A stretch of DNA of 64,000 nt from JBBQWZ01 sp038210135 (GCA_038210135.1 JBBQWZ010000004.1:62001-126000); one strand, 5' to 3'; counted from the first letter of the stretch, positions 50,148 to 59,900 are shown. Made by a program: numbers and translations. Notes: a model not told the origin generated them from the sequence alone.

Positions 50148-51145
50148 AGCGGATCGCCTTCACGTTCGCGCTCGTCGCGTTGGCAGGTTGCGGCAAATAC
50201 GCCGACTTCCGTCTTCCCGCGCCGCAAGGAACCGCCTCGAACATCCGTTTCGCGTGGGAAGTGGACAAGCATCCTGTCCTCGGCCGCGGAAACGGCTGGG
50301 ATTCGGTGGACGTCCTGAATCCATCTATCGTCCGCGACCAAGCCGCCTACGCGAATCTATATTCCGGCTTCGACGGCAAGACCTGGCACACCGGCATCGC
50401 GACGTCGCCCGATGGGAAGACCTGGACGCGCCGCGCGAGGATTCTGTCGCCGGCTCTTCCCTGGGAAGGCGCCTACATCGCAGCCAACGGTTCCGCCCTG
50501 ATCGATGGCGTCACCAAACGCTATTGGTATGAGGCAGGCAGTCCGATCCTGAAAATCGGACTCGCGTCGGGATCCACTTTCGATTCGCTGCAGAAGCATC
50601 CACAACCCGTCCTCGAACCCGGTCCCGCCGGAAGCTGGGACGAAAAAGGAGTCGCCGATCCCAACGTGATCCGCTCCGGCGACTCGCTCTACATGTTCTA
50701 TCTCGGCCAGGATCGCGCCCGCCGTCAGCGCCTCGGCGTCGCGCGCTCGACCGACGGAATTCGCTGGACCAAGCTGCGTTCCAATCCCATTCTTGAACTG
50801 GGCCCAGCCAACGCCTTCGATGAAATCGGACTTGGCGAGCCAGCCGTGTGGACTAGCCACGGCCGCTGGTGGATGCTCTACACCGGGCGCGATCGTGCCG
50901 AGAATCGCCGCCTTGGAATGGCGTCGTCCACGGACGGCGTCGCCTGGACGCGCGTCGAAGGCTTTCCGATTTTCGCCGGCACCGAACCTTGGAATTCCAA
51001 AGTCGTGTGTGACCCCAGCGTCGAGCTTCTCGAAGACGGCACCGGCGTCCGCGTTTGGTTTGGAGGCGGCGATGTCGCGCATCCAGCGGAAAATATTCAC
51101 GGGCAAATTGGCTTCGCCATCCTCCATATGACGCCTACGCATTGA
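50144..51145 (+). CDS. Glycosidase-like lipoprotein (five-bladed propeller)
   Basis: 333 residues with a TTG start overlapping the kinase stop. A lipobox, Leu-Ala-Gly-Cys-Gly (Cys near 16), marks it as a lipoprotein. The rest is a five-bladed beta propeller with repeated Trp-Asp-Glu-Lys-Gly-Val-Ala-Asp-Pro, Tyr-x-Met-Phe-Tyr-Leu-Gly, Gly-Val-Ala-Arg-Ser-Thr-Asp-Gly-Ile-x-Trp-Thr and Leu-Tyr-Thr-Gly-Arg-Asp motifs. This is the pattern of GH43/GH32/GH130-like enzymes and their non-catalytic relatives. Asp residues sit in the expected blade-start positions (Val-Ala-Asp-Pro; Val-Cys-Asp-Pro). It acts outside the cytoplasm on an unknown carbohydrate, or only binds it. Confidence 0.75.
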   Translation: MKRIAFTFALVALAGCGKYADFRLPAPQGTASNIRFAWEVDKHPVLGRGNGWDSVDVLNPSIVRDQAAYANLYSGFDGKTWHTGIATSPDGKTWTRRARILSPALPWEGAYIAANGSALIDGVTKRYWYEAGSPILKIGLASGSTFDSLQKHPQPVLEPGPAGSWDEKGVADPNVIRSGDSLYMFYLGQDRARRQRLGVARSTDGIRWTKLRSNPILELGPANAFDEIGLGEPAVWTSHGRWWMLYTGRDRAENRRLGMASSTDGVAWTRVEGFPIFAGTEPWNSKVVCDPSVELLEDGTGVRVWFGGGDVAHPAENIHGQIGFAILHMTPTH

Positions 51146-51171
51146 CAGCGGCTCTCGCCGTCTGATAGAAA
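51142..51171 (+). promoter_or_regulatory. Sigma-70-type promoter for the TetR gene
   Basis: TTGACA at 51142-51147 and TAGAAA at 51166-51171 are separated by 18 bp, and the -10 element lies 25 bp upstream of the TetR start. The -35 box overlaps the last codons of the preceding gene. Confidence 0.6.
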
Positions 51172-51196
51172 CCCATGGGGCGTCTGGGCGGGGTCC

Positions 51197-51802
51197 ATGA
51201 AAAAAAGACAAATCCGGCTGGCGAATATTCACTATGCGGCCGCGGAAATGTTCTGCCGTAAAGGCTACGACGCAACCACGCTCGGCGAAATCGCCGAAGC
51301 GGTCGACCTCACCAAAGCGGGCCTCTATCATTACTTCCAGACCAAGGAAGAACTCCTGTTCAGCATGGTTAACTTCGCCATGGACCGCGTGCAGGAAGTC
51401 GTCATCGATCCGGTTCGCGAAATTGAGAATCCGCACGAGCGGCTGCGGGCCATGACCTCCAACTACGTCAACCTCATCATCGAGAGCGGCGGTTATCTCA
51501 CCCGCGCCATCGAGGAAAGCAGCCGCCTGCAACGGACCCGGGCCCGCAAGGTCGCGCGCAGGCGCCGGGCCTTCTACGATTTCGTACGCCAAAGCATCCA
51601 GGAAGCGCAGGACGCCGGAGCGCTGCCCGGAATTAACGTAAGCATGGCTACTCTAAGCTTCTTCGGAATCGTTCTCTACATGGCAGAGTGGTATAAGCCC
51701 TCCGGTGCGCTCACGAAAGCCGAGGTAGCGGACCAAATCGTCCGGATTACGGTTGATCGTATGCTGCTTGGTCATGGTACTGGAACCCCTCATAAGGGTT
51801 AA
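51197..51802 (+). CDS. TetR-family transcriptional regulator
   Basis: 201 residues with an ATG start. The N-terminal helix-turn-helix (about 5-50) has Ala-Ala-Glu-Met-Phe-Cys-Arg-Lys-Gly-Tyr-Asp-Ala-Thr-Thr, then Leu-Thr-Lys-Ala-Gly-Leu-Tyr-His-Tyr-Phe-Gln-Thr-Lys-Glu-Glu-Leu-Leu, a classical TetR signature. The C-terminal ligand domain has several Arg-rich helices (Arg-Lys-Val-Ala-Arg-Arg-Arg-Arg-Ala) and a hydrophobic pocket helix. The fatty-acid-type TetR sublineage shares Tyr-Tyr/His-Tyr-Phe and similar length, but the ligand is unknown. The target genes may include the downstream TonB receptor. It has its own promoter. Confidence 0.9.
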   Translation: MKKRQIRLANIHYAAAEMFCRKGYDATTLGEIAEAVDLTKAGLYHYFQTKEELLFSMVNFAMDRVQEVVIDPVREIENPHERLRAMTSNYVNLIIESGGYLTRAIEESSRLQRTRARKVARRRRAFYDFVRQSIQEAQDAGALPGINVSMATLSFFGIVLYMAEWYKPSGALTKAEVADQIVRITVDRMLLGHGTGTPHKG

Positions 51803-51943
51803 GTCTCTGTAATCAATCCAGTTTGACGGAATGAAAGATTCGCGTGCTTCCCCGGTGTATACAAATGGATACGGGCTTCTAAAAATGGAACGCAACCCAA
51901 GGAATCTATGGAAGTTAGAGATTCGGCACAGTGTGAAAATAAG

Positions 51944-51973
51944 TTGACACACGGGTAACGAACACCGTAAACT
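51944..51973 (+). promoter_or_regulatory. Sigma-70-type promoter for the first TonB receptor
   Basis: TTGACA at 51944-51949 and TAAACT at 51968-51973, spacing 18 bp, lie 115 bp upstream of the receptor start. The region between 51803 and 52088 (286 bp) has no gene. Confidence 0.55.
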
Positions 51974-52088
51974 TCATGCTAGTTTCCGGGCCGGGTACTG
52001 CTAGCTTGGCTCCGAGTCCGTCCACGAAGCCTGTTCTCTTCGTCGGCGATGGCTGTGACTTCGTTGCTTTGGATCTAATTGGGGGTTT

Positions 52089-55000
52089 ATGAACCGAGTA
52101 CGTTCACTTTTTCTAAGTAGATTTTGGCTTGCTGCATTTGTTCTGTGCGCAAGTCTGCTATGGGCTCAATCGGATAGCGCGAATATCAGTGGCGTAGTCC
52201 TGGACGCCTCCGGTTCCGTGGTGCCGAACGCCAAGATCACCGTTCGAAGTCAGGCCACTGGCCAGATTCGCGAAGCTATGTCAGGAGGCACCGGCACGTA
52301 CACCGTGCCCTCCGTCCCGCCCGGCCTGTATACGATCATTGTCGAAAAGGCTGGCTTTAAGAAATACGAATCCCGAGACAACAACGTCGATGCCAGTCTG
52401 CCGACGAACATTAGCGTGCAGATGCAGGTAGGCGCAGTCACGGAAACTGTGGAAGTGACCTCAACGGCATCGTTACTTCAAACCGAATCAGGCGCGCTCG
52501 GCAAGGTCATCGAGAGCTCGCAGATCAACAACCTTCAGTTGAACGGCCGCAATCCGGTGTTTTTAGCCCAGTTGAAGCCAGGCGTTCGCGGAGGCAACAG
52601 CAGCGGATTCAACTTCGGCTTGGGAACGGGCGGCTTCAATATTAATGGAGCACGCTCTCAGGAAACGCTGATCACCTTCGACGGCGCGGTGGGTATCCGC
52701 ACCCGGTCGAACGGAGAATCAATCGGCACGGCGGACATCGACAACGTCGCGGAAGTGCAGATTTTGACGGCGGGCTACGGGGCCGAATATGGCCGCTCGT
52801 CCGGAGGACAGATCCGCGTTGTCACCAAGAGCGGTACCAGCCAGTTCCACGGGACGGCATACGAGTATCTCCGGAACGATGTGATGGACGCCAATACCTG
52901 GTCTCGCAATCGGAACCCAGCGACCAATTCACAACCGATCAACAAGTTCAATCAATTTGGCTACAACGTCACCGGCCCGATTTTCATTCCGAAGATATTC
53001 AATGCGGACCGCAGCAAGCTGTTCTTTACATGGAGCCAGGAGTGGGCGAAGCGCCGCCAGACGGCCACTAACACGCGTATCGTTCCGACCGCGCGTATGA
53101 AAAACGGGGACTTCGGCGAATGGCTGACAGCTCCCAATCTCTGGTACAACTCGAACGCGGTGCAGATCATCAAAGACCCGTCGAACGGTCTGCCCTTCTC
53201 CGGCAACATTATTCCCAAAGCCAGGCAGAGTCCGAACGGAATAGCACTGCTCGCGGTTTACCCGCTGCCGAACGTAGACCTTTCGAACGCGAACTGGTAC
53301 GGCGTCGCATCCGCGCCAACCGATCAGCGGAAAGACAGCCTGGGATTGGATTACCTGCCTACATCGAGAGACTCCTTCAAGTTCCGGACATCGTTTTTCC
53401 ACTTCCTCGATATCAATCCGTTCCAAACCACATACTTGTTTTCGTCGCGTACGTTCGACCGGCCCAACCAGTCGGCGTCGTTGAACTGGACGCACACCTT
53501 CAGCCCGACCCTGGTTCTTGAAACTTTGATCACTGCCAGCCGCGACCAGGTGTTCATCCGCATGACGGACTCTCCGGCATTTGATCGGAATACGTACGGC
53601 CTGAACTATCCGTACATCTATTCGGGCAAAGACCGCCCCAATAAACTGCCTGCAATCTCGCTGACGCCGTTCAACGATTACTCGGGTAGCCCGTACCCGT
53701 CTAACTCGACCGGCCCGATTTACACTGCATCGACCAACCTGACCAAGATTCTGAGAAGCCACACGCTGAAATTCGGATTCAATTTCGAACGCTCAGGCCA
53801 GAACGACTACGATCAGATCAATGTGCAGGGCGTCCCCGGCGGCACCGACAACCAGAACGGCCGCTTTGAATTCAGCGCTTCGCGTCCAGGCGGCACCGGC
53901 GTGCCGGCCGGCGATGCGGCCCTCGGCCTTTTCAACAGCTACGCCGAGATCGGGATTCGGTCGTTCACACCATACCGGGGTCACATGTATGAAGGGTATG
54001 CCCAGGATGAGTGGAAGGTGAACCAGAAGCTGAAGGTCACCTACGGCGTCCGCTATTCGATCATCCAGCCCTATTACAGCCTGTGGGGCAACCTGTCGAT
54101 CTTCGATCCTAAGTACTACGATCCGTCGAAGGCCGTAAAGGTGGACCGAGTGACCGGCAACCCGATCGCCGGTTCCGGCGACGCTTACAATGGCGTCGTG
54201 ATTCCCGGTAACGGTTGGCCGGATTCCGCAAAGGGCCGGGTGCCGATCGCCACCACGGGTGAATTCGATCGCCTGTTCCGGAATGGCGCCGAGCCTCGCT
54301 ACTATTCCGATATCGATTACGGCAACTTCCAGCCGCGTGTTGGAATCGCCTATCAACTGAATAACAAAACCGTGATCCGCGGAGGCGCCGGCAAATACAC
54401 AACCAAGTTGGGTGTGAGCGATTCGGTGTTCCTGGGCGGCAACCCGCCATTGCAGCCGATCGCCTCGGTGCCGACGGGCAACGTCGACAATCCGGGCGGA
54501 GGATCGCGGGCTTCCTTCCCCCTGAGCATCAGCACCCAGGCCAAGGTATTCCATATGCCCCAGTCCTACAACTGGAACGCAACGGTGGAACGTGAGATTG
54601 GCTTCAGCACCGTGCTGAGCGCCAGCTACGTCGGCCGCCGCGGTCTCTATGGGCAGCGCGAGAAGAATATCAACCAGCCGGCTATCGGTACCATCCAGGC
54701 GAATCCCGGCGTAAACGTCAACGCACTTCGACCGTATCTCGGGTTCGGACCCATCCGCGAAACCTTCAACGATGCGAATTCGCTGTACAACTCCTTCCAG
54801 ATCGAAGTGTCCCGTAGATTCAAAAATGGGCTCAGCTACGGCGGAGCCTACACGTATTCCAAGTGCAACGACAGCGGATCGAATCAGCGGGACGTGATTC
54901 CGGACGCCTACGACGCAACCTTCCTATGGGGTCCGTGCGACTACGACGTTCCCCACATGTTCCTGGTCAACGGGATCTATGAACTGCCGATCTTCCGCAC

Positions 55001-55535
55001 TACGGGCAGTCGCTTTGTGAAGACCGCGCTCGGCGGATGGCAGATCACCGGTACCTTCCAATACCAGTCTGGCCAGCCCTTCAAGGTCCAGACCGGCGAC
55101 GACTTCGCCGGCATCGGACCCGGCAGCGGAAACCAGATCCAGTACTTCTGGAAGTACGCGGATTTTGGCAAGGGTGCCACCTATCCCGGACAATTCGCGG
55201 CGGGCGGGAACGCCGATCCGGCGCAATACTTGGCTGTTAAGGACCCCTCCGGCAACCCACTGTTCACCCAGCCTGCCGCGGGAACCATTGTTAAGGACCG
55301 CCTGCGGAACTATTTCCGCAATCCGGCGTTCAATAACATCAACCTGGCGCTCTTCAAACAGTTCACGATCACTGAAAAACAGCGCGTCGTGTTCCGTGCG
55401 GAAGCCTACAACCTGCCGAACCACCCGAACTGGGGCGGCATCGACGGCAATCCACGATCCGGAACGTTCGGCAAGATCACCAGCAAGACGGATGATCGCC
55501 GCAACCTCCAACTGAGTCTCCGTTACTCGTTCTAA
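52089..55535 (+). CDS. Oar-like TonB-dependent receptor 1
   Basis: 1148 residues, typical for the Oar-like group. A signal peptide (about 1-27, ending Leu-Leu-Trp-Ala-Gln) is followed by a carboxypeptidase-regulatory-like domain (about 32-115: Ser-Gly-Val-Val-Leu-Asp-Ala-Ser-Gly-Ser-Val-Val-Pro-Asn-Ala, Pro-Ser-Val-Pro-Pro-Gly-Leu-Tyr-Thr). A plug domain comes next (Leu-Asn-Gly-Arg-Asn-Pro-Val and Ala-Glu-Tyr-Gly-Arg-Ser-Ser-Gly-Gly), then a long C-terminal barrel with repeated aromatic strands, ending Leu-Ser-Leu-Arg-Tyr-Ser-Phe. These proteins take up large substrates (oligosaccharides, peptides or siderophores) across the outer membrane with TonB energy; the ligand is unknown. A hairpin terminator follows. 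Confidence 0.92.
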   Translation: MNRVRSLFLSRFWLAAFVLCASLLWAQSDSANISGVVLDASGSVVPNAKITVRSQATGQIREAMSGGTGTYTVPSVPPGLYTIIVEKAGFKKYESRDNNVDASLPTNISVQMQVGAVTETVEVTSTASLLQTESGALGKVIESSQINNLQLNGRNPVFLAQLKPGVRGGNSSGFNFGLGTGGFNINGARSQETLITFDGAVGIRTRSNGESIGTADIDNVAEVQILTAGYGAEYGRSSGGQIRVVTKSGTSQFHGTAYEYLRNDVMDANTWSRNRNPATNSQPINKFNQFGYNVTGPIFIPKIFNADRSKLFFTWSQEWAKRRQTATNTRIVPTARMKNGDFGEWLTAPNLWYNSNAVQIIKDPSNGLPFSGNIIPKARQSPNGIALLAVYPLPNVDLSNANWYGVASAPTDQRKDSLGLDYLPTSRDSFKFRTSFFHFLDINPFQTTYLFSSRTFDRPNQSASLNWTHTFSPTLVLETLITASRDQVFIRMTDSPAFDRNTYGLNYPYIYSGKDRPNKLPAISLTPFNDYSGSPYPSNSTGPIYTASTNLTKILRSHTLKFGFNFERSGQNDYDQINVQGVPGGTDNQNGRFEFSASRPGGTGVPAGDAALGLFNSYAEIGIRSFTPYRGHMYEGYAQDEWKVNQKLKVTYGVRYSIIQPYYSLWGNLSIFDPKYYDPSKAVKVDRVTGNPIAGSGDAYNGVVIPGNGWPDSAKGRVPIATTGEFDRLFRNGAEPRYYSDIDYGNFQPRVGIAYQLNNKTVIRGGAGKYTTKLGVSDSVFLGGNPPLQPIASVPTGNVDNPGGGSRASFPLSISTQAKVFHMPQSYNWNATVEREIGFSTVLSASYVGRRGLYGQREKNINQPAIGTIQANPGVNVNALRPYLGFGPIRETFNDANSLYNSFQIEVSRRFKNGLSYGGAYTYSKCNDSGSNQRDVIPDAYDATFLWGPCDYDVPHMFLVNGIYELPIFRTTGSRFVKTALGGWQITGTFQYQSGQPFKVQTGDDFAGIGPGSGNQIQYFWKYADFGKGATYPGQFAAGGNADPAQYLAVKDPSGNPLFTQPAAGTIVKDRLRNYFRNPAFNNINLALFKQFTITEKQRVVFRAEAYNLPNHPNWGGIDGNPRSGTFGKITSKTDDRRNLQLSLRYSF

Positions 55536-55558
55536 CCGGATTCTCCCGCGTTAGCATG

Positions 55559-55594
55559 AAGGGGCAGGCCGAAACGCTTGCCCCTTTTCATTTT
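55559..55594 (+). terminator. Rho-independent terminator after TonB receptor 1
   Basis: AAGGGGCA (55559-55566) pairs with TGCCCCTT (55579-55586) around a 12-nt loop. TTCATTTT follows. It begins 24 bp after the stop of the receptor. It also argues against the TTG at 55578 as the start of the Fur-like gene. Confidence 0.8.
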
Positions 55595-55607
55595 GGACGC
55601 GGATGAA

Positions 55608-55997
55608 GTGACTCGAAATACAAAACAGCGCGCCGCCATCCGCGAAGCCGTCGAACAGGCCGGACGTCCGCTCTCCGCCGATGAGATCCTGACCGCTGCC
55701 TCCGAACACGTCGGCGGACTCGGAATCGCCACCGTCTATCGCGGCGTCAAGGATCTGATCGACGAGAAGTGGCTGGCCGCTGTCGAACTCCCTGGCGAGC
55801 CACCTCGCTACGAGCGCGCGGGCAAAGCGCATCACCACCATTTTCATTGCTGCGCCTGCGGCAAGGTCTTCGAGATCGAAGGCTGCCCAGCGGAAATCGA
55901 AAAGCTGGTCCCGGCCGGTTTCCGCGTGACCCGTCATGAAATCCTGTTGCATGGCGCCTGCCCGGCCTGCGCGAACGCTACAATCCAAATAGCTTGA
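55608..55997 (+). CDS. Fur-family metal-dependent regulator
   Basis: 129 residues from GTG 55608; the frame is open to a TTG at 55578 that lies inside the terminator hairpin. The winged helix (about 1-75) has Thr-Lys-Gln-Arg-Ala-Ala-Ile-Arg-Glu-Ala and Gly-Ile-Ala-Thr-Val-Tyr-Arg-Gly-Val-Lys-Asp-Leu. The dimer/metal domain has His-His-His-His-Phe-His-Cys-Cys-Ala-Cys-Gly-Lys-Val-Phe (the His-x-His-Phe-x-Cys-x2-Cys pattern) and Cys-Pro-Ala-Cys near the end, i.e. an intact structural zinc site. The subgroup (Fur, Zur or PerR) cannot be fixed. The last codon overlaps the TTG start of the MerT-like gene, so the two are translated together. Confidence 0.9.
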   Translation: MTRNTKQRAAIREAVEQAGRPLSADEILTAASEHVGGLGIATVYRGVKDLIDEKWLAAVELPGEPPRYERAGKAHHHHFHCCACGKVFEIEGCPAEIEKLVPAGFRVTRHEILLHGACPACANATIQIA

Positions 55998-56314
55998 CCC
56001 GCGAACGCTCCATCGCCTCTTCCCTCGCCGCCGTTGGCAGCGTCCTCGCCGCTTCCAGTTGCTGCCTTCCCCTCGGAACCCTGTGGCTTGCCGCCGGAGC
56101 CGCCGGCGCTGGCGCTTTCCTCGACAAATACCGCCCCTGGCTGATGGGCGCGTCGCTCGCCCTGATCGCCTACGGATTCTTTGAGGCGAGCCGAGCGAAG
56201 AAATGCGGCAGGAATCCCGGTTGGCTCAGCCGCGGACTCCTCTGGTTCTCCTTACTCTTCGTGGCGACCTCGTTTCTCTTTCCCCAAATCTTCGCTTCCC
56301 TGATGGCGGGCTAA
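55994..56314 (+). CDS. MerT-like small membrane transport protein
   Basis: 106 residues with a TTG start overlapping the Fur-like stop (TTGA). Three membrane helices are predicted; the first contains the vicinal pair Ser-Ser-Cys-Cys-Leu-Pro-Leu-Gly, the Hg(II)-binding site of MerT. A cytoplasmic-loop Cys (Lys-Lys-Cys-Gly-Arg) is also present. MerT family members move Hg(II) into the cytoplasm, but no merA, merP or merR is nearby, and MerT-like proteins without mercury genes also occur with thioredoxins. Here the downstream gene encodes a selenothioredoxin-like protein, so transfer of thiols, metals or electrons across the membrane is possible. Confidence 0.75.
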   Translation: MTRERSIASSLAAVGSVLAASSCCLPLGTLWLAAGAAGAGAFLDKYRPWLMGASLALIAYGFFEASRAKKCGRNPGWLSRGLLWFSLLFVATSFLFPQIFASLMAG

Positions 56315-56379
56315 TTGGCTTCGTTTCGCAATTTGCCGCCGCACCGCCGCCGCCTCGCGTTATCCTGACTGGCAGCACC

Positions 56380-56937
56380 TTGAAACAAAACGCAAAGTAC
56401 GTCGTTCTCGGGATTCTCCTGGCCGGACTTGGCATCGCATGGAAGATGTCGCGCACTACTCAGGTGCCCGACGGCCAGCCTACGCTGACCACGCTGAGCA
56501 GCGCCAATCTTCCGTCGCTTTTCCAACAGTTCGACGCGGCTTCCGACCGGACCCGCGTCGTGGTGCTGCTCTCGCCCAGTTGAAGCACATGTCTGCAGGG
56601 GGCCTCTGCAGTCGAAGATGTGTTGAAGAAGTTTCCTGGTCAACCGGTTTCGGTGTTCATCGTGTGGGAGCAGGTCCTATCCAGCGACTCGGTGCCCATT
56701 TCGCGGGTGCTCGCCCGCATTCCCGACCTCCGTGTCGCGCAGTTCTGGGATCCGGAGCGTGTCTTGTCTCATCACCTAGGGGAGACAGACGATCGCAAAT
56801 CCATTGTCTGGGACTGGGTTGCGGTGTATCCGAAGGGAGACAAGTGGGGAGCCAAACCGGGCTACTCCGGGCGGCCGGTAGTCAAAGTAGCCGAAGCCTT
56901 CGAGGACGCCCTGCGCAAAGAATTGGCCCGCCGGTAA
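56380..56937 (+). CDS. Thioredoxin-like selenoprotein with in-frame TGA (Sec)
   Basis: The frame from TTG 56380 to TAA 56935 is interrupted by a single TGA at 56581. Before it the protein has a membrane anchor (about 3-22) and a thioredoxin-like strand, Val-Val-Val-Leu-Leu-Ser-Pro-Ser; the TGA is followed by Ser-Thr-Cys. This gives U-x-x-C (Sec68, Cys71) in the place of the redox CxxC after the Leu-Leu-Ser-Pro strand. After it the frame continues without interruption for 117 codons with a coherent fold: Ala-Val-Glu-Asp-Val-Leu, Ser-Val-Phe-Ile-Val-Trp-Glu and Ala-Gln-Phe-Trp-Asp-Pro. A hairpin of bacterial SECIS type lies just downstream of the TGA. The full product has 185 residues. Alternatives are a pseudogene or two separate genes. 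Start codon and membrane anchor are less sure. Confidence 0.75.
56581..56622 (+). promoter_or_regulatory. SECIS-like hairpin at the TGA codon
   Basis: Directly after TGA (56581-56583) the bases CACAT (56586-56590) pair with ATGTG (56618-56622). CTGCAG (56593-56598) pairs with CTGCAG (56606-56611) around the loop GGGGCCT. The loop begins 15 nt after the TGA and carries two or more G residues at its 5' side. The E. coli fdhF SECIS has the same layout, with a TGCA stem and a GG-containing loop 15-18 nt after UGA. Confidence 0.65.
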
Positions 56938-56962
56938 CACCGGAACCGTCGATTGCGTCACG

Positions 56963-59900
56963 ATGAAGAAGCGGAGTTTCTCTTTGGGGCGTTTGAGGAA
57001 AGCCTGGGTTCGAATGGGTCTGTTTCTCTTGGCAGGCCTACCTTTGGTTGCCCAAAATTCCTCGTTGGTAGGCACGGTTCGCGACGGGCAGTTTGCCACC
57101 GTTCCCGGCGCGTCCATCAGTCTCATTAACCAACTCACCGGAGTCACTATTTCAACCATCACCGGCGATAGCGGGGTCTACGTGTTCCCGCTGGTGCATC
57201 CCGGCACCTATGCACTGCGCATCGAACGCTTTGGCTTCAAAACCTATGAACAGCGCAAAATCGCGTTAACCGTCGATCAGCGCGCCCGGATCGACCTGCA
57301 ACTCGCCATCGGCGATACATCCACCTTCTTGAGCGTCGAGGAAAACGCCGGACGCGTGCAGATCGAAACCGCTAGCCTTGGCGAAGTCATCGAAACCAAG
57401 AACGTGCTGGAACTGCCGCTGAACGGCCGCTACTTCCTTGATCTTGTCCGCCTGACTCCGGGAACCGCGGTGCAATCTACCAACAACCGCATCGCCAACA
57501 GCAACGTCACCCGCATTGGGCCCACCGGCATCAATGCCTCCGGCGCGCGCGAGGACTCCACCAACTACCTGTTCGATGGCATCAACCTCTCGGACATGGC
57601 CCAGAATCAGATCTCGTTCCAGCCGAATATCGACATGATTCAGGAGTTCAAGGTGCAGATCGACGCCTTCTCCGCCGAATACGGACGCAACGCCGGAATG
57701 ATCATTAACGCCATTTCGCGGTCCGGCCTGAATCAACTCCACGGAACCGCCTTCGAATTTATTCGCAACGATGCCTTCGACGCCCGCAATTATTTCGACC
57801 GGCCAAGCGATCCGATCCGGCCATTCAAGCGGAATATTTTTGGGTATTCGCTCGGCGGACCCCTGGTTCGCAACCGGACCTTCTTCTTCACCAGCTACGA
57901 AGGCCGCGAAGGCCGCGAGTCGGCCTCGATCCGCACCTTGGTGCCGTCGGCCGCACAGCGCGCGGCTGCCAAAAATCCCGTCATCCGCGCGCTGCTCGAA
58001 CAGGTGCCGGATGCCAATTCCGTCAACAATTTTTATGTGCAGGCGATTCCCAAGCGGCGCGATTTGAACCAGTTCTCCGCCCGAATCGATCACACCCTGA
58101 ACCCGCACCACCAGATCTTCACCACATTCATCTCGAGCCGCGACAACCGCACTGAACCCACGCTGCAAGGCAACAACCTCCCCGGATTCGGCGACAGCCG
58201 GCCGGCCAGCCGCTACTTTGCAGCCATCGGGCTGTCTTCCTCCTTCGGTCCGCACGTCACCAACGACCTCCGCATGGGCATCAACCGGGTGCGAATCGAT
58301 TTCGTGCCCGACGCCGAGGTCTTCGATCCGCGGGAGTTTGGAATCGCCAGCGACTCCGCCGCCTTTCCCCGTATCGTGGTGTCTGGCGCTATGGCGTTTG
58401 GCGGCATCGCCGGATTCCCGCAAGGCCGCGGCGATACTACCTTTCAGTACACCGACACTCTTTCCTGGGTCGTCGGCAGTCATTCCCTGAAGGTGGGAGC
58501 GGAATGGCGCCGCTTCCGCGCGAACATGGCCAACGGGGGAACCGGAGGCACCATCACCTTCGCCTCCATGTCCGACTTCATCGCCGGAATTCCAAACTCT
58601 ACCAATCAACAGACGGTCGCCGCCAATCCCGCCCTTCGCGTCAGCGCGCTCAACCTGTTTATCCAGGATGACTACAAGGTCTCGCGGCGCTTCGCCCTCA
58701 CCTACGGTTTCCGCTACGAGTACAACGGCATTCCCAGCGAAACCCACAACCGGCTGGCCGTCTACGACTTCGGTTCTGGAACGCTCGTGCCGGTCGGCAG
58801 GGGCGGAGTCTCATCGCCCTACGACGGGCAGAAACACAACTTCGGACCGCGCCTGGGCTTCAGCTTCGACCCCACCGGCAAGAACCGGACGGTCATCCGC
58901 GCCGGGGTCGGACTCTATTACGACCAGCCCGTCACCAACCTGACCGCCTCCCTCGGCAGCAATCCGCCATTCGCCGGATCGGTTTCGTTCGTCTCCACTC
59001 CACAGCGCCCATTGAACATCGATTTGGCTTCGCCCTTCAGCCTCCCGGGCGGCGGACCCGCTCTCTTCAACGCGTTCGCGGTCGCACCCGACTTTCGCAG
59101 CGGTCTCATTGCGCACTACAACCTCACCCTCCAACACGAACAGTTCCGCACCGTTTTCCAGGCCAGCTACAGCGGCAGCGCCGGAAGCCATCTGCGCCTT
59201 TCCCGCGACTACAACCAGGGCGTGGATGCGGTTCGTCCGAATCCGGCCTTCGGCAGCATCACCATCGCGGAGTCCAGCTCGCGGTCGAATTACAACGCGC
59301 TATGGTTCAGCGCCAATCGTCGCTTCTCGACGGGCCTCACGCTCTCCGCGTCGTACACGCTATCCAAATCCACCGACCTCAATTCCGTCGGCGGCGCCAA
59401 TCCGCAGATTCAGAATGCGTACAACGTGGCCGCTGAACACGCCCTCTCGGACTTCGACGCGCGCCATCGTTTCGTATTCAGCGGCGTGTACCTGCTGCCC
59501 TTCACCGCCAATGGAAAGCTGAAGTACATTGTCGAGGGCTGGAGCCTTTCGCCAATCGTCAACATGCAGTCCGGCAATCCCTTCAGCCCCATCATGCCCA
59601 CTTCCCGGTCCGGCAGCCTCGAGAATTTCGACCGGCCGAATTATGTTTTGGGCCAGGCGCTGATCCCGGTGCATCAGTCGGCAACCAATTGGCTGAATCC
59701 GCTGGCCTTTACGCCTAACGCGGTCAGCGAATTCGGTAACGTCGGGCGCAATATTCTGACCGGCCCGGGATTTCAGAACATCGATTTCTCCCTTGCCAAA
59801 ATCACCCGCTTGCGGGAACGCTATCAACTCCAACTCCGCGCCGAATGCTTCAACATATTCAACCACCCCAACCTCGGCCAGCCCGGTAACGTCTTCGGAA

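Noticed and set aside
50357..51592. 411-codon minus-strand frame over the lipoprotein and TetR genes
   Set aside because: It runs through two convincing plus-strand genes and their promoter; composition is typical of an antisense shadow.
55578..55607. TTG at 55578 as start of the Fur-like gene
   Set aside because: It lies inside the terminator hairpin of the preceding gene; GTG 55608 fits the usual Fur N-terminus.
56203..56583. A separate 126-codon gene ending at the TGA
   Set aside because: The frame before 56380 overlaps the MerT-like gene and looks like noise. The part after 56380 continues in the same frame past the TGA as a thioredoxin-like fold, so the TGA is better read as selenocysteine.
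57266..58747. 493-codon minus-strand frame inside TonB receptor 2
   Set aside because: Antisense shadow at the equivalent place of the paralogue. Both arise from codon bias of the same gene family, not from a real product.
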